The notes beneath the pieces are model-generated. The model did not search any database, was not told the DNA's origin, and saw only the letters and a program-made list of their open reading frames with translations. Shown piece after piece: positions 35,054 through 43,758 of a stretch of 64,000 nucleotides of DNA. Positions within the stretch are counted from its first letter, which is position 1, and each line of letters opens with the position of its first letter. The position numbers were made by a program, and so were the translations under genes. The DNA is from CAZKNF01 sp964554105 (lineage in GTDB: Bacteria > Bacteroidota > Rhodothermia > Rhodothermales > VXPQ01). The DNA is taken from the NCBI GenBank assembly GCA_964554105.1, contig CAZKNF010000010.1, positions 13,287 through 77,286 on the forward strand, read 5' to 3'.

Positions 35054-35964
35054 AACAATCAGCAGCTATGCAATACGACGCCGACAACCTGATCGTCCAC
35101 CCCACTGAATCAGGCGATGACCCCATCATCGTCGACGTCACGCCAGATCGCGCGGGTTGGGACTACATTCATTTCCAGGCGCGTCGGCTGCGGGCCGGAG
35201 ATTCCTGGAAAGGCGAGACGGCAGGACACGAGCTCGCTATCGTGCTGCTGGGAGGCAGGGTCGACGTCGAGACGAGTCGCGGGACATGGGAGGATGTCGG
35301 CAGCCGCACCAACGTCTTCGCGGGGCCGCCGCATGCTGTCTATCTGCCGCGAGGCACGGCATTCACGGTGGAGGCCGGCACGAACGCCCAGTTCGCCGTC
35401 GCATGGGTCCGTACAGACCAAGATCATCCACCAAAACTCATTACGCCCGGTGACGTCGCCGTCGAAGTGCGCGGTGGGGACAACGTCACGCGGCAGATCA
35501 ACGGAATCATACCACCTGGATTCGATTGCCACCGCCTCGTCGTCGTGGAGGTCTATACGCCGAGCGGGGGATGGTCGAGCTATCCGCCTCACAAGCACGA
35601 CGTCCACAAGACGGCCGACGACGGAACCATCATCGAAGCGGATCTCGAGGAGATCTATTATTATCAGATCGACCGGCCGGACGGCTATGCGTATCAGCGG
35701 ATCTACACAGATCCGGAGTCCCCGCTCGATCGTGCCGGTAATCCGATAGACGCACTGGTGCTCGCGAGGCACAACGACGTGGTGCTCGTCCCGGAGGGCT
35801 ATCATCCGGTGGTGAGCGCACCCGGTTATACGACCTATTATCTCAATGTGCTCGCAGGCAGTGCGCAGTCGCTCGCCAACAGCGACGATCCGCGCTACGC
35901 GTGGGTAAAGGAGACCTACTCGGGCCGCAACGCCGCGATTCCTATCTACGAGGTGCCGTCGTGA
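35050..35964 (+). CDS. iolB: 5-deoxy-glucuronate isomerase
   Basis: A 304-residue bicupin of the KduI/IolB family, which converts 5-deoxy-glucuronate into 5-dehydro-2-deoxy-gluconate in the inositol pathway. Typical segments are the N-terminal DYIHFQARRL, RTNVFAGPPHAVYLP, and the metal-binding WSSYPPHKHDV with EEIYYYQ and GYHPVVSAPGY supplying the remaining ligands. The start is GTG overlapping the iolG stop by 4 bp; ATG 35077 is an alternative. It overlaps iolC by GTGA at its 3' end. Confidence 0.95.
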   Translation: MKQSAAMQYDADNLIVHPTESGDDPIIVDVTPDRAGWDYIHFQARRLRAGDSWKGETAGHELAIVLLGGRVDVETSRGTWEDVGSRTNVFAGPPHAVYLPRGTAFTVEAGTNAQFAVAWVRTDQDHPPKLITPGDVAVEVRGGDNVTRQINGIIPPGFDCHRLVVVEVYTPSGGWSSYPPHKHDVHKTADDGTIIEADLEEIYYYQIDRPDGYAYQRIYTDPESPLDRAGNPIDALVLARHNDVVLVPEGYHPVVSAPGYTTYYLNVLAGSAQSLANSDDPRYAWVKETYSGRNAAIPIYEVPS

Positions 35965-36968
35965 GCACGTATGATCTTCTGACTATGGGTCGATCCTCGA
36001 TAGACCTCTACGCCAACGACGTGGGATCGCCGTTCGAGGAGATCAAGAACTTTGCGGCGTATGTCGGCGGCTCGCCTACAAACATCAGCGTGGGGGCGAA
36101 TCGTCTCGGGCTGAGAACCGCACTGCTGACAGCCTTCGGAGAAGATCCGGTCGGGGATTTCTTGCAGAAGTTTCTTGACGATGAGGGGGTCGAAACGCGC
36201 TTCATCCCCCGAAAGCCGGGACACCGGTCGAGCGCAGTCGTTCTCGGCATCGAGCCGCCCGACCGCTTTCCCCTCGTGTATTATCGAGACAACTGCGCCG
36301 ACATCGAATTGACGATCGACGACGTTCTTTCCGCTCCGATCGACGACGTCAGCGCGTTCGAATTCGCAGGTACGAACCTGAGCAAAGATCCGAGCCGAAG
36401 TGCGACGCTTTTTGCAGCGGAACGGGTACGCACGTCGGGTGGCAGCGTCGTCTTCGACCTCGATTTTCGGCCAGATCAGTGGCACGATCCACGTGCCTAC
36501 GGCGTCGCGGCAAGGTCGGCCCTGCGGCTGGTTGACGTCGTGCTCGGTACACAGGACGAGATAAAGGCTTCCGTGCTGACCGATCCGCAGCAGGTACACG
36601 TGACGCATTCTCAAGTATCGGATACGCGAGTCGCCGGTAACGTCGAGGAGGCGGTGGAAGCGCTGCTCCAGCTCGGGCCAGGGGCGGTCATTGAAAAGCG
36701 CGGGGCGGATGGTGCACGCATACACCTGGCCGGCGGGTCTCAAATCGAGGCGGCCGGATTTCCCGTCGACGTCTACAATATCCTCGGTGCAGGCGACGCG
36801 TTCGCTGCGGGGTTTCTCTACGGCTACGTCCATGATTGGGACTGGCGAAAATCCGCCCGCCTCGGGAATGCGTGCGGCGCCATCGTTGTGACCTCGCACG
36901 GCTGCGCCAACTTCATGCCCACCTATGACGAGGCCATAGCTTTCGCGAATGAGCGAGGAGGACTTTGA
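35961..36968 (+). CDS. iolC: 5-dehydro-2-deoxygluconokinase
   Basis: A 335-residue PfkB-family carbohydrate kinase. The start is GTG 35961 (VSTYDLLTMGR), overlapping the iolB stop codon by four bases. Landmarks are GRSSIDLYANDVG, the substrate loop GGSPTNISVGANRLG and the C-terminal signature LGAGDAFAAGF with the catalytic aspartate. It phosphorylates 2-deoxy-5-keto-gluconate, making the inducer-like intermediate of the iol pathway. In Bacillus this phosphorylated product releases the repressor, so it is a candidate effector for the LacI-type regulator here. Three bases separate it from iolD. Confidence 0.95.
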   Translation: MSTYDLLTMGRSSIDLYANDVGSPFEEIKNFAAYVGGSPTNISVGANRLGLRTALLTAFGEDPVGDFLQKFLDDEGVETRFIPRKPGHRSSAVVLGIEPPDRFPLVYYRDNCADIELTIDDVLSAPIDDVSAFEFAGTNLSKDPSRSATLFAAERVRTSGGSVVFDLDFRPDQWHDPRAYGVAARSALRLVDVVLGTQDEIKASVLTDPQQVHVTHSQVSDTRVAGNVEEAVEALLQLGPGAVIEKRGADGARIHLAGGSQIEAAGFPVDVYNILGAGDAFAAGFLYGYVHDWDWRKSARLGNACGAIVVTSHGCANFMPTYDEAIAFANERGGL

Positions 36969-36971
36969 TCA

Positions 36972-38864
36972 ATGCAGAGCATTCGACTAACGACGTCTCA
37001 GGCGATCATCAAATATTTGAAGAACCAGCACGTCGAGCGCGACGGGCATGAGCAGCCTTTCTTTGCGGGATGTTTTGGGATCTTCGGTCATGGAAATGTC
37101 GCGGGTATCGGTCAGGCGCTGCAGCAGGAGATCGAGTTCCGCTACTATCAGTCGCGCAACGAACAGGCGATGGTGCACACGGCGGCCGCCTTTGCGAAGA
37201 TGAAGAATCGACTGCAGACGTTCGCCTGTACGTCGTCGATCGGTCCCGGCGCCACGAATATGATCACAGGTGCGTCCGTGGCAACTATCAACCGCCTGCC
37301 GGTGCTGTTGCTTCCGGGCGATATTTTTGCGCGGCGCAACGTGGCGCCCGTGCTGCAGCAGCTCGAGTCGGAGCACTCCCAGGACGTTTCTGTGAACGAC
37401 TGCTTTAAGCCGGTCAGCAGATACTGGGATCGCATCAATCGGCCCGAACAGATCCTGACTGCGCTGCCCGATGCGATGCGCGTCTTAACGAGTCCGGCCG
37501 ACACGGGCACCGTCACGCTCAGCCTCCCGCAGGACGTGCAGGCTGAGGCATTCGACTATCCGGTGGAGCTTTTCAGCCGACGAGTCTGGACGATCGCTCG
37601 AAACCGACCCGATCGCGAGATGCTGAAGCGGGCTGCGCGGTGGATTCGCGAGAGCAAGCGACCGATGATCGTTGCGGGCGGCGGCGTTATCTACAGTGAA
37701 GCGACCGGCGCCTTAGCGGAGTTCGTCAATCGCACCGGTGTTCCCGTCGGGGAGACCATGGCCGGAAAGGGGAGTCTTCGCTTCGATCATCCGGCGAATC
37801 TCGGCGCCGTGGGCGTCACCGGGACGTTCGCTGCCAACACCATCGCTCGAAGCGCCGATCTCGTGATCGGCATCGGCACCAGATACAGCGACTTCACTAC
37901 GGCGAGCAAGACGGCATTCGAGAACCCGGAGGTCCGCTTCATCAACATCAATGTGGCCGAGTTTGACGCATACAAGCACAACGCGCTGCCGCTCGTCGGC
38001 GATGCGCGTGTCGTGCTGGAAGACCTCGACGCGATGCTCGACGGATGGCGCGCCGACGAGGCACACCGCACCGAAGCCGCGCGGCTGCACGATGAGTGGG
38101 AAGAGGAAGTCGACCGCATCTTCGCGATTCGCCACGAGCCGCTTCCAAGTCAGGGCGAATTGATCGGCGCCGTCAACGAGCAAGGCGATCCTGAAGCCGT
38201 GATGGTCTGTGCTGCCGGCAGTCTTCCCGGCGACCTCCACAAATTGTGGCGCACACGCCATCCGAAGCAATATCACCTCGAATACGGCTTTAGCACGATG
38301 GGATACGAGATCGCCGGCGGCCTCGGCATCAAAATGGCGGACCCGACGCGAGAAGTGTACGTCCTGGTCGGTGACGGCAGCTATCTCATGCTCTCGGCGG
38401 ATATCATCACGTCGATTCAGGAGGGATATAAGCTGACGATCGTCCTCATGGACAACAGCGGCTTCAAGAGCATCGGCGCGTTGAGCCGCTCGTTGGGACA
38501 GGATGGATTCGGCACACGCTACGCATACCCAGCCGACGGTGCGCTGCCGGGTGACGGCGTCTCGAACGTCGACACGCTGCCGGTCGATCTCGCATTGAAC
38601 GCCGAGAGCCTCGGTGCACAAGTGCTGCGCTGCGACTCCTACGACGACCTGGTTGATGCGCTCGATCGGGCGAAGTCAATTGAAAGGACGACTGTCATTT
38701 ATATCCAGAACGATCGATACGAAGATGTCCCTGGATATCAGAGCTGGTGGGACGTACCAGTGGCCGAGGTCAGCGACCGTGCATCGGTCGCCGAAGCCCG
38801 CCGAGAATGGGAAATTATGCGCACAAAAGAACGCTACTTTCCGGCATCTGACGACCACCTTTGA
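36972..38864 (+). CDS. iolD: 3D-(3,5/4)-trihydroxycyclohexane-1,2-dione hydrolase
   Basis: A 630-residue ThDP-dependent hydrolase that opens the cyclohexane-dione ring to 5-deoxy-glucuronate. N-terminal segment GCFGIFGHGNVAGIGQAL and the activating glutamate region YYQSRNEQAM are followed by a central domain (VAGGGVIYS). The C-terminal ThDP motif is GDGSYLMLSADI... NSGF. The length matches IolD. It sits between iolC and the ABC transporter genes with short gaps (3 and 16 bp). This gene makes the inositol assignment of the whole cluster firm, since IolD has no other common role. Confidence 0.96.
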   Translation: MQSIRLTTSQAIIKYLKNQHVERDGHEQPFFAGCFGIFGHGNVAGIGQALQQEIEFRYYQSRNEQAMVHTAAAFAKMKNRLQTFACTSSIGPGATNMITGASVATINRLPVLLLPGDIFARRNVAPVLQQLESEHSQDVSVNDCFKPVSRYWDRINRPEQILTALPDAMRVLTSPADTGTVTLSLPQDVQAEAFDYPVELFSRRVWTIARNRPDREMLKRAARWIRESKRPMIVAGGGVIYSEATGALAEFVNRTGVPVGETMAGKGSLRFDHPANLGAVGVTGTFAANTIARSADLVIGIGTRYSDFTTASKTAFENPEVRFININVAEFDAYKHNALPLVGDARVVLEDLDAMLDGWRADEAHRTEAARLHDEWEEEVDRIFAIRHEPLPSQGELIGAVNEQGDPEAVMVCAAGSLPGDLHKLWRTRHPKQYHLEYGFSTMGYEIAGGLGIKMADPTREVYVLVGDGSYLMLSADIITSIQEGYKLTIVLMDNSGFKSIGALSRSLGQDGFGTRYAYPADGALPGDGVSNVDTLPVDLALNAESLGAQVLRCDSYDDLVDALDRAKSIERTTVIYIQNDRYEDVPGYQSWWDVPVAEVSDRASVAEARREWEIMRTKERYFPASDDHL

Positions 38865-38880
38865 TTGTGAGTTGATTGCT

Positions 38881-39846
38881 ATGATTCCTTTACGAACCCT
38901 CGTCCTACTCATCCTGCTCGCCACCGTCGGCTGCAGCCGAGCGACCAGCGATGATGCGAATGATCGCCCCGCGCTCCGCATCGTATTTGTGACGCACGGG
39001 CAGGCGTCGGATCCGTTCTGGAACGTCGTGCAAAACGGCGCTCACCAGGCGGCGTCCGATCTCGGCGCTCGAGTTGAGTACCAGGCGCCCGAGTCGTTCG
39101 ACATGGTCGCGATGTCACAGCTGATTGACGCGACGGTCGCCTCCTCGCCCGACGGACTGGTCATCAGCATGCCCGACGCCGACGCGCTGAGCGGCTCGGT
39201 CGGCAAAGCAATCGCCGCCGGCATCCCGGTCATCTCCATCAATTCCGGATATGACGTGGCCGAAGAACTCGGGGTGATGGCACACGTCGGTCAAACGGAA
39301 TACGAGGCGGGATTCGGAGGCGGTGAGCGCCTCGCGGAAGCGGGCGTCACCTACGCTTTCTGCATCAACTCGGAAGTAGGCAACTCGGCGCTCGATCTCC
39401 GATGCCAGGGTGTCTCCGATGCCATGCAGGATGCCGGTGCACGAGCCGAGGTGCTTGCAGTAGAGATGGGCGATCCGACGGAAACGCAGCAGCGCATCGA
39501 AGCCGGCCTCTCGTCCAATCCCGACGTCGACGGCATCATCACCCTCGGCCCCACCAGCGCGCTGCCTGCCATTCGGGCGCTCCGCTCGGCCGATCTGCTC
39601 GGCGACCTGACATTTGCGACATTCGACGTATCCCCGGAAATACTGGACGCTATCGAAAATGGTGACGTACTCTTCGCGATCGACCAGCAGCCCTATCTAC
39701 AGGGTTACATGCCCGTCGTGCTGCTCGCCCTCAGGCTGCGGAATGAGAATACGGTGGCGAACGACGTCGTCCGAACAGGGCCCGGTTTCATCACGATCGA
39801 CAACGTAGAACGACTCCGGGAACTGAGCCTCGCAGGCACCCGCTGA
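38881..39846 (+). CDS. Sugar/inositol ABC transporter substrate-binding lipoprotein
   Basis: A 321-residue type-I periplasmic binding protein of the ribose/inositol class. The start ATG 38881 gives a lipoprotein signal with lipobox ATVGC (C18). FVTHGQASDPFWNVVQNGAHQAA and the domain-crossing segment IITLGPTSALPAIRAL are typical; FDVSPEILDAIENGDVLFAIDQQPYLQGY is the usual C-terminal pattern. It would capture inositol outside the inner membrane and deliver it to the permease encoded next (2 bp gap). Ligand inferred from the operon. The frame is open further upstream inside iolD, but that part is not conserved. Confidence 0.92.
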   Translation: MIPLRTLVLLILLATVGCSRATSDDANDRPALRIVFVTHGQASDPFWNVVQNGAHQAASDLGARVEYQAPESFDMVAMSQLIDATVASSPDGLVISMPDADALSGSVGKAIAAGIPVISINSGYDVAEELGVMAHVGQTEYEAGFGGGERLAEAGVTYAFCINSEVGNSALDLRCQGVSDAMQDAGARAEVLAVEMGDPTETQQRIEAGLSSNPDVDGIITLGPTSALPAIRALRSADLLGDLTFATFDVSPEILDAIENGDVLFAIDQQPYLQGYMPVVLLALRLRNENTVANDVVRTGPGFITIDNVERLRELSLAGTR

Positions 39847-39847
39847 G

Positions 39848-40891
39848 ATGAGCACACAGGTACACGCCGACGAGCGGCTCCTGGAGACATCTCTGCTCAG
39901 TAGGCTGGTCGCACGGCCGGAGCTCGGCGCAGTGGCGGGTGCGCTGGTGGTGTGGATTTTCTTCGCCGTCATCGCCGGTGACCGCGGCTTTCTCTCACTG
40001 GGAGGAGCTGCTACCTATCTGGAGGTGTCGGCGGAGCTGGGCATTCTGGCGATCGCCGTGGCGCTGCTCATGATCGGAGGGGAATTCGACCTGTCGGTCG
40101 GATCCATGATCGGTGCCAGCGGCATGCTGCTCACGATCCTCTCCGTTCAGTATGGATGGAGTCTGTGGGCGGCGCTTATCGCCGTGCTCGCCTTCGCCGT
40201 GCTTGCGGGGCTGTTCAACGGCTATCTCGTCATCCGAACGGGTCTGCCGTCGTTCATCGTCACGCTCGCAACGCTGTTCATCTTCCGCGGCGCAACCATA
40301 GGGCTGACACGACTCATCACCGGCCGCACCCAGATCGGCGGCTTATCGCGCGTGCCGGGATATGATTCAGCGCATACCGTTTTTGCGAGTGAGATTTCCA
40401 TCGGCGGGGCGGGATTTCCGATCTCGATTGTATGGTGGATCGGCCTGGCCGGCATCGCCACGTGGGTGCTGCGCCGAACGGCGTTCGGCAATTGGATCTA
40501 CGGTGCAGGCGGCGACGCGCATGCCGCCCGCAGCGCCGGCGTGCCCGTGGCGCGCGTAAAGGTGACGCTCTTCGTATTGACGGCCGTAGCCGCCAGTCTC
40601 GTCGGGGTCATCCAGACGGTGGCATTCACCGGAGCGGACGTTTTGCGCGGTGAGCTCCGCGAGTTTTTCGCAATCATCGTCGTCGTCATCGGTGGGACGC
40701 TGCTGACGGGAGGATACGGATCGGCGATCGGCGCCATTTTTGGCGCGCTCATATTCGGGATGGTGCGCCAGGGAATCGTCTTCAGCGGGGTCGACGCCGA
40801 CTGGTTTCAGGTTTTCCTCGGCGGCATGCTCCTCCTCGCCGTGCTCATCAACAACTGGGTCCGGCGCCGGGCCATGGAGGTGCGCCGATGA
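39848..40891 (+). CDS. Sugar/inositol ABC transporter permease
   Basis: A 347-residue inner-membrane permease of the RbsC/AraH/YtfT group with about nine to ten hydrophobic helices. The signature segments IGGEFDLSVGSMIGASGML, NGYLVIRTGLPSFIVTLATLF and VIGGTLLTGGYGSAIGAIFGA are present. It forms the channel for the binding protein encoded upstream and the ATPase downstream, with which it overlaps by ATGA (40888). Only one permease gene is present, so a homodimer is expected. Confidence 0.93.
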   Translation: MSTQVHADERLLETSLLSRLVARPELGAVAGALVVWIFFAVIAGDRGFLSLGGAATYLEVSAELGILAIAVALLMIGGEFDLSVGSMIGASGMLLTILSVQYGWSLWAALIAVLAFAVLAGLFNGYLVIRTGLPSFIVTLATLFIFRGATIGLTRLITGRTQIGGLSRVPGYDSAHTVFASEISIGGAGFPISIVWWIGLAGIATWVLRRTAFGNWIYGAGGDAHAARSAGVPVARVKVTLFVLTAVAASLVGVIQTVAFTGADVLRGELREFFAIIVVVIGGTLLTGGYGSAIGAIFGALIFGMVRQGIVFSGVDADWFQVFLGGMLLLAVLINNWVRRRAMEVRR

Positions 40892-41730
40892 ATGATGAAA
40901 GCACACGTGACCCAGCCGCGAGACCGACTCCCGGCGAAGCGGCGGCCGCGCCCCTCATCGAGCTGCGAGGGGTGTCGAAATACTTCGGCAATGTCGTCGC
41001 CCTCAATGACGTATCCCTGACCGTGCACAGCGGTGAGGTCATGTGTCTTCTGGGCGATAATGGAGCAGGAAAGTCGACGCTCATAAAATGCATGTCAGGC
41101 GTACACCCACCTGATGAAGGCCGCCTGCTCGTCGACGGACGCGACGTGACATTCGCTTCTCCCCGCGAGGCGCTCGATCTGGGTATTGCCACGGTATACC
41201 AGGATCTCGCCATGATTCCGCTCCTGAGCATCGCCCGCAATTTCTTCCTGGGCGCTGAACCCACCGTCGGATGGGGGCCGTTCCGGAGGCTGGACGTGCG
41301 CATGGCGGATGCCGTCACGCGAGAAGAGCTCGGACGCATGGGAATCGATATCCGTGACACGTCACAGCCGGTCGGAACCCTCTCCGGCGGGGAGCGGCAG
41401 TCGGTCGCGATCGCACGCGCTGTTCACTTCGGCGCGCGGCTGCTGATTCTAGACGAGCCGACCTCCGCCCTCGGCGTTAAAGAGGCCGGCATCGTACTGA
41501 AGTACATCGCGCGAGCGCGTGCACGCGGCGTCGGTGTCGTCTTCATCACGCACAATATCCACCATGCCTACCCCATCGGAAATCGGTTTACGATTCTAAA
41601 CCGGGGCCGGAGCTATGGAACGTTCAATCGATCTGAAATCAGCCGCGAGAAGATGCTCAGCTTGATGGCCGGGGGCGAGGAACTGGCGGAGCTAGGCGAT
41701 GAACTCGACGAATTTGACCGGGGCCTATGA
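40888..41730 (+). CDS. Sugar/inositol ABC transporter ATPase (single ABC domain)
   Basis: A 280-residue ATPase with one nucleotide-binding domain: Walker A GDNGAGKST (about 56-64), signature LSGGERQ and Walker B LLILDEPTSALG. RbsA/MglA-type ribose and galactose ATPases have two fused domains of about 500 residues. This half-size form resembles FrcA-type single-domain ATPases and would work as a homodimer. The first about 22 residues are a disordered, Ala/Pro-rich extension. Overlaps of four bases on both sides (permease, iolE) indicate translational coupling. Confidence 0.94.
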   Translation: MNDESTRDPAARPTPGEAAAAPLIELRGVSKYFGNVVALNDVSLTVHSGEVMCLLGDNGAGKSTLIKCMSGVHPPDEGRLLVDGRDVTFASPREALDLGIATVYQDLAMIPLLSIARNFFLGAEPTVGWGPFRRLDVRMADAVTREELGRMGIDIRDTSQPVGTLSGGERQSVAIARAVHFGARLLILDEPTSALGVKEAGIVLKYIARARARGVGVVFITHNIHHAYPIGNRFTILNRGRSYGTFNRSEISREKMLSLMAGGEELAELGDELDEFDRGL

Positions 41731-42695
41731 CGATTTCCGACAATGCACACGGCCTGGTTGATCGATCTGATTTTCGGATCGGCAATGCGCCCTGCTCGTG
41801 GGGCACGCTCGAGTTTGGTGGATTTAGCGAAAGTGAGATCGGGCACGACCAGATGCTCGACGAGCTCGTCGATACCGGATACGAGGGCACGGAGCTTGGA
41901 GACTGGGGTTTCATGCCGACGGATCCTGACGCGCTCCGCGCAGAATTGACGCGTCGTGGGCTGACGATGCTCGGTGCATTCGTGCCGGTTGCATTCGCGC
42001 AAACGGACGCACACAATGCAGGAGAGGCCGCTGCGCTCAACGTCGCCCGGCTTCTCGCCGCCGTGGCGGATGTCGGCGATCCGGCGCACAATCCGTTCGT
42101 CGTGCTTGCCGATGAAAATGGCTCGCATCCTGTGCGCACGGCCAATGCGGGCCGAACCACGCCGGACATGATGCTCGACGACACCGGATGGAAGGTGTTT
42201 GCGGCCGGAGTCGACCGAATCGCACGAACTGTCCACGACGACACGGGCCTCTCGTGCGTATTCCATCCGCATTGCGCCGGCTTCGTCGAGACGCCTGCCG
42301 AGATCCAGCGACTGATGGATCACACCGATCCCGATCTCGTGGGTCTCGTCTTCGACACCGGACACTACGCGTTCGGATCCGGCGAATGCGACAGCGTGCC
42401 GGACGGGCTTCGCCGATTCGCCGCTCGAATCCGGTACATGCATTTCAAGGATTGCAGCGCCGCCACGGCTGCCCGTTCGCGGAGTGAGGAATGGGATTAT
42501 TTCACGTCGCTGGAGCACGGACTTTTCTGCGAGCTGGGCGACGGATGCATCGATTTTCGATCCGTCATGGAGGCGTTGCGCGAGATTGAGTATCACGGAT
42601 GGATTGTCGTCGAACAGGACGTTCTGCCCGGTATGGGCGCACCACGGGAAAGCGCCGAACGCAACCGCCGTTTTTTAAGAAGACTCGGGCTCTGA
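41727..42695 (+). CDS. iolE: Myo-inosose-2 dehydratase
   Basis: A 322-residue xylose-isomerase-like TIM barrel. The N-terminal segment IGNAPCSWG is diagnostic for IolE. Metal-ligand regions include EGTELGDWGFMP, FHPHCAGFVET, LVFDTGHYAFGS and the late VVEQDVLPG. It dehydrates 2-keto-myo-inositol to the trihydroxycyclohexane-dione that IolD opens. It starts within the ATPase stop codon (ATGA) and is followed 3 bp later by the second iolG-like gene. Confidence 0.94.
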   Translation: MTISDNAHGLVDRSDFRIGNAPCSWGTLEFGGFSESEIGHDQMLDELVDTGYEGTELGDWGFMPTDPDALRAELTRRGLTMLGAFVPVAFAQTDAHNAGEAAALNVARLLAAVADVGDPAHNPFVVLADENGSHPVRTANAGRTTPDMMLDDTGWKVFAAGVDRIARTVHDDTGLSCVFHPHCAGFVETPAEIQRLMDHTDPDLVGLVFDTGHYAFGSGECDSVPDGLRRFAARIRYMHFKDCSAATAARSRSEEWDYFTSLEHGLFCELGDGCIDFRSVMEALREIEYHGWIVVEQDVLPGMGAPRESAERNRRFLRRLGL

Positions 42696-42698
42696 TAC

Positions 42699-43718
42699 AT
42701 GCAGACGGAACTGGCAGTAGGACTCATCGGAGCGGGGCGCATCGGGCGAATTCACGCCGCCAACGTCGCGCATCGCGTTAGACGAGCACGCCTCGTAGCC
42801 GTCGCCGACGTGGACGAGGCATCGGCCGTGGAGTGCGCCAGAGAATTCGGCGCCGTGTCTGCTGGCGTCGATTACCGTGCGGTGCTCGACGACCAGTCGA
42901 TCGATGCCGTCGCCGTTTGTTCTTCCACGGACACGCACGCGGAGATCATCGAAGCCGCAGCGGACGCCGGCAAACACATATTCTGCGAGAAACCGATCTC
43001 GCTCGATCTTTCGGCGATCGACCGCGCCCTCGCAGGCGTCGAGGCAGCTGGTGTTGCGCTGCAGATCGGCTTTAACCGGAGGTTTGATGCGAACTACCGG
43101 CGCCTTCGCGACGCGGTCGTCGACGGGGAGATCGGCGATCCACATATCCTACACCTGATCAGCCGGGATCCTTCGCCGCCTCCGATCGAATATGTGCGGC
43201 GCTCCGGTGGGATGTTCGTCGACATGACGATTCACGACTTCGACATGGCGCGATTTCTCATCGGGAGTGAGGTTGAAGAGGTGTTTACCGCGGCGGCCGT
43301 GCGCCTTGACCCGCGGATCGCCGACGCCGGCGACGTGGATACCGCCGTCATCATCCTCCGCTTTCGGAACGGCACCATCGGCACGATCGACAACAGCCGA
43401 AAGGCGGTCTACGGATACGATCAACGTGCGGAGATCTTCGGCAGCGACGGCAGCATCCGCACCGACAACATGTATCCGAATGCCGCGATCTTGAGCGGTC
43501 CGCGATCGGTCACACGCGACCTGCCGCTTCACTTTTTCCTCGAGCGCTACTCGGAAAGCTACGTCGAAGAGATGCGTGCCTTCGTCGAGGCCGTGATCGA
43601 CGGTGGTAAAGTCGTAGCAGTAACCGGAAAGGACGGGCGGATCCCCGTCGTGATGGGACTAGCCGCGCGACGATCGTACGATGAAAACAGACCCGTTCGG
43701 CTGAGCGAGATTACCTGA
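42699..43718 (+). CDS. iolG: Inositol 2-dehydrogenase-like Gfo/Idh/MocA protein (copy 2)
   Basis: A 339-residue dehydrogenase with an intact Rossmann motif (GLIGAGRIGRIHA), the catalytic lysine in CEKPISLD, GFNRRFDANYRRLRD and DMTIHDFDMARFLIG. This is the canonical inositol 2-dehydrogenase pattern, closer to the textbook IolG than copy 1, whose GxG motif is altered. It would oxidise myo-inositol with NAD+. It is the last gene of the operon. A short inverted repeat CGAGG/CCTCG follows the stop but has no T-tract, so the operon terminator is unclear. Confidence 0.93.
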   Translation: MQTELAVGLIGAGRIGRIHAANVAHRVRRARLVAVADVDEASAVECAREFGAVSAGVDYRAVLDDQSIDAVAVCSSTDTHAEIIEAAADAGKHIFCEKPISLDLSAIDRALAGVEAAGVALQIGFNRRFDANYRRLRDAVVDGEIGDPHILHLISRDPSPPPIEYVRRSGGMFVDMTIHDFDMARFLIGSEVEEVFTAAAVRLDPRIADAGDVDTAVIILRFRNGTIGTIDNSRKAVYGYDQRAEIFGSDGSIRTDNMYPNAAILSGPRSVTRDLPLHFFLERYSESYVEEMRAFVEAVIDGGKVVAVTGKDGRIPVVMGLAARRSYDENRPVRLSEIT

Positions 43719-43758
43719 CACCCGCGAGGCGGCCCCTCGTGGACGTTCTTGTGAAACG

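Noticed and set aside
41613..42596. 327-codon open frame antisense to iolE
   Set aside because: No motif and complete overlap with a confidently assigned gene.
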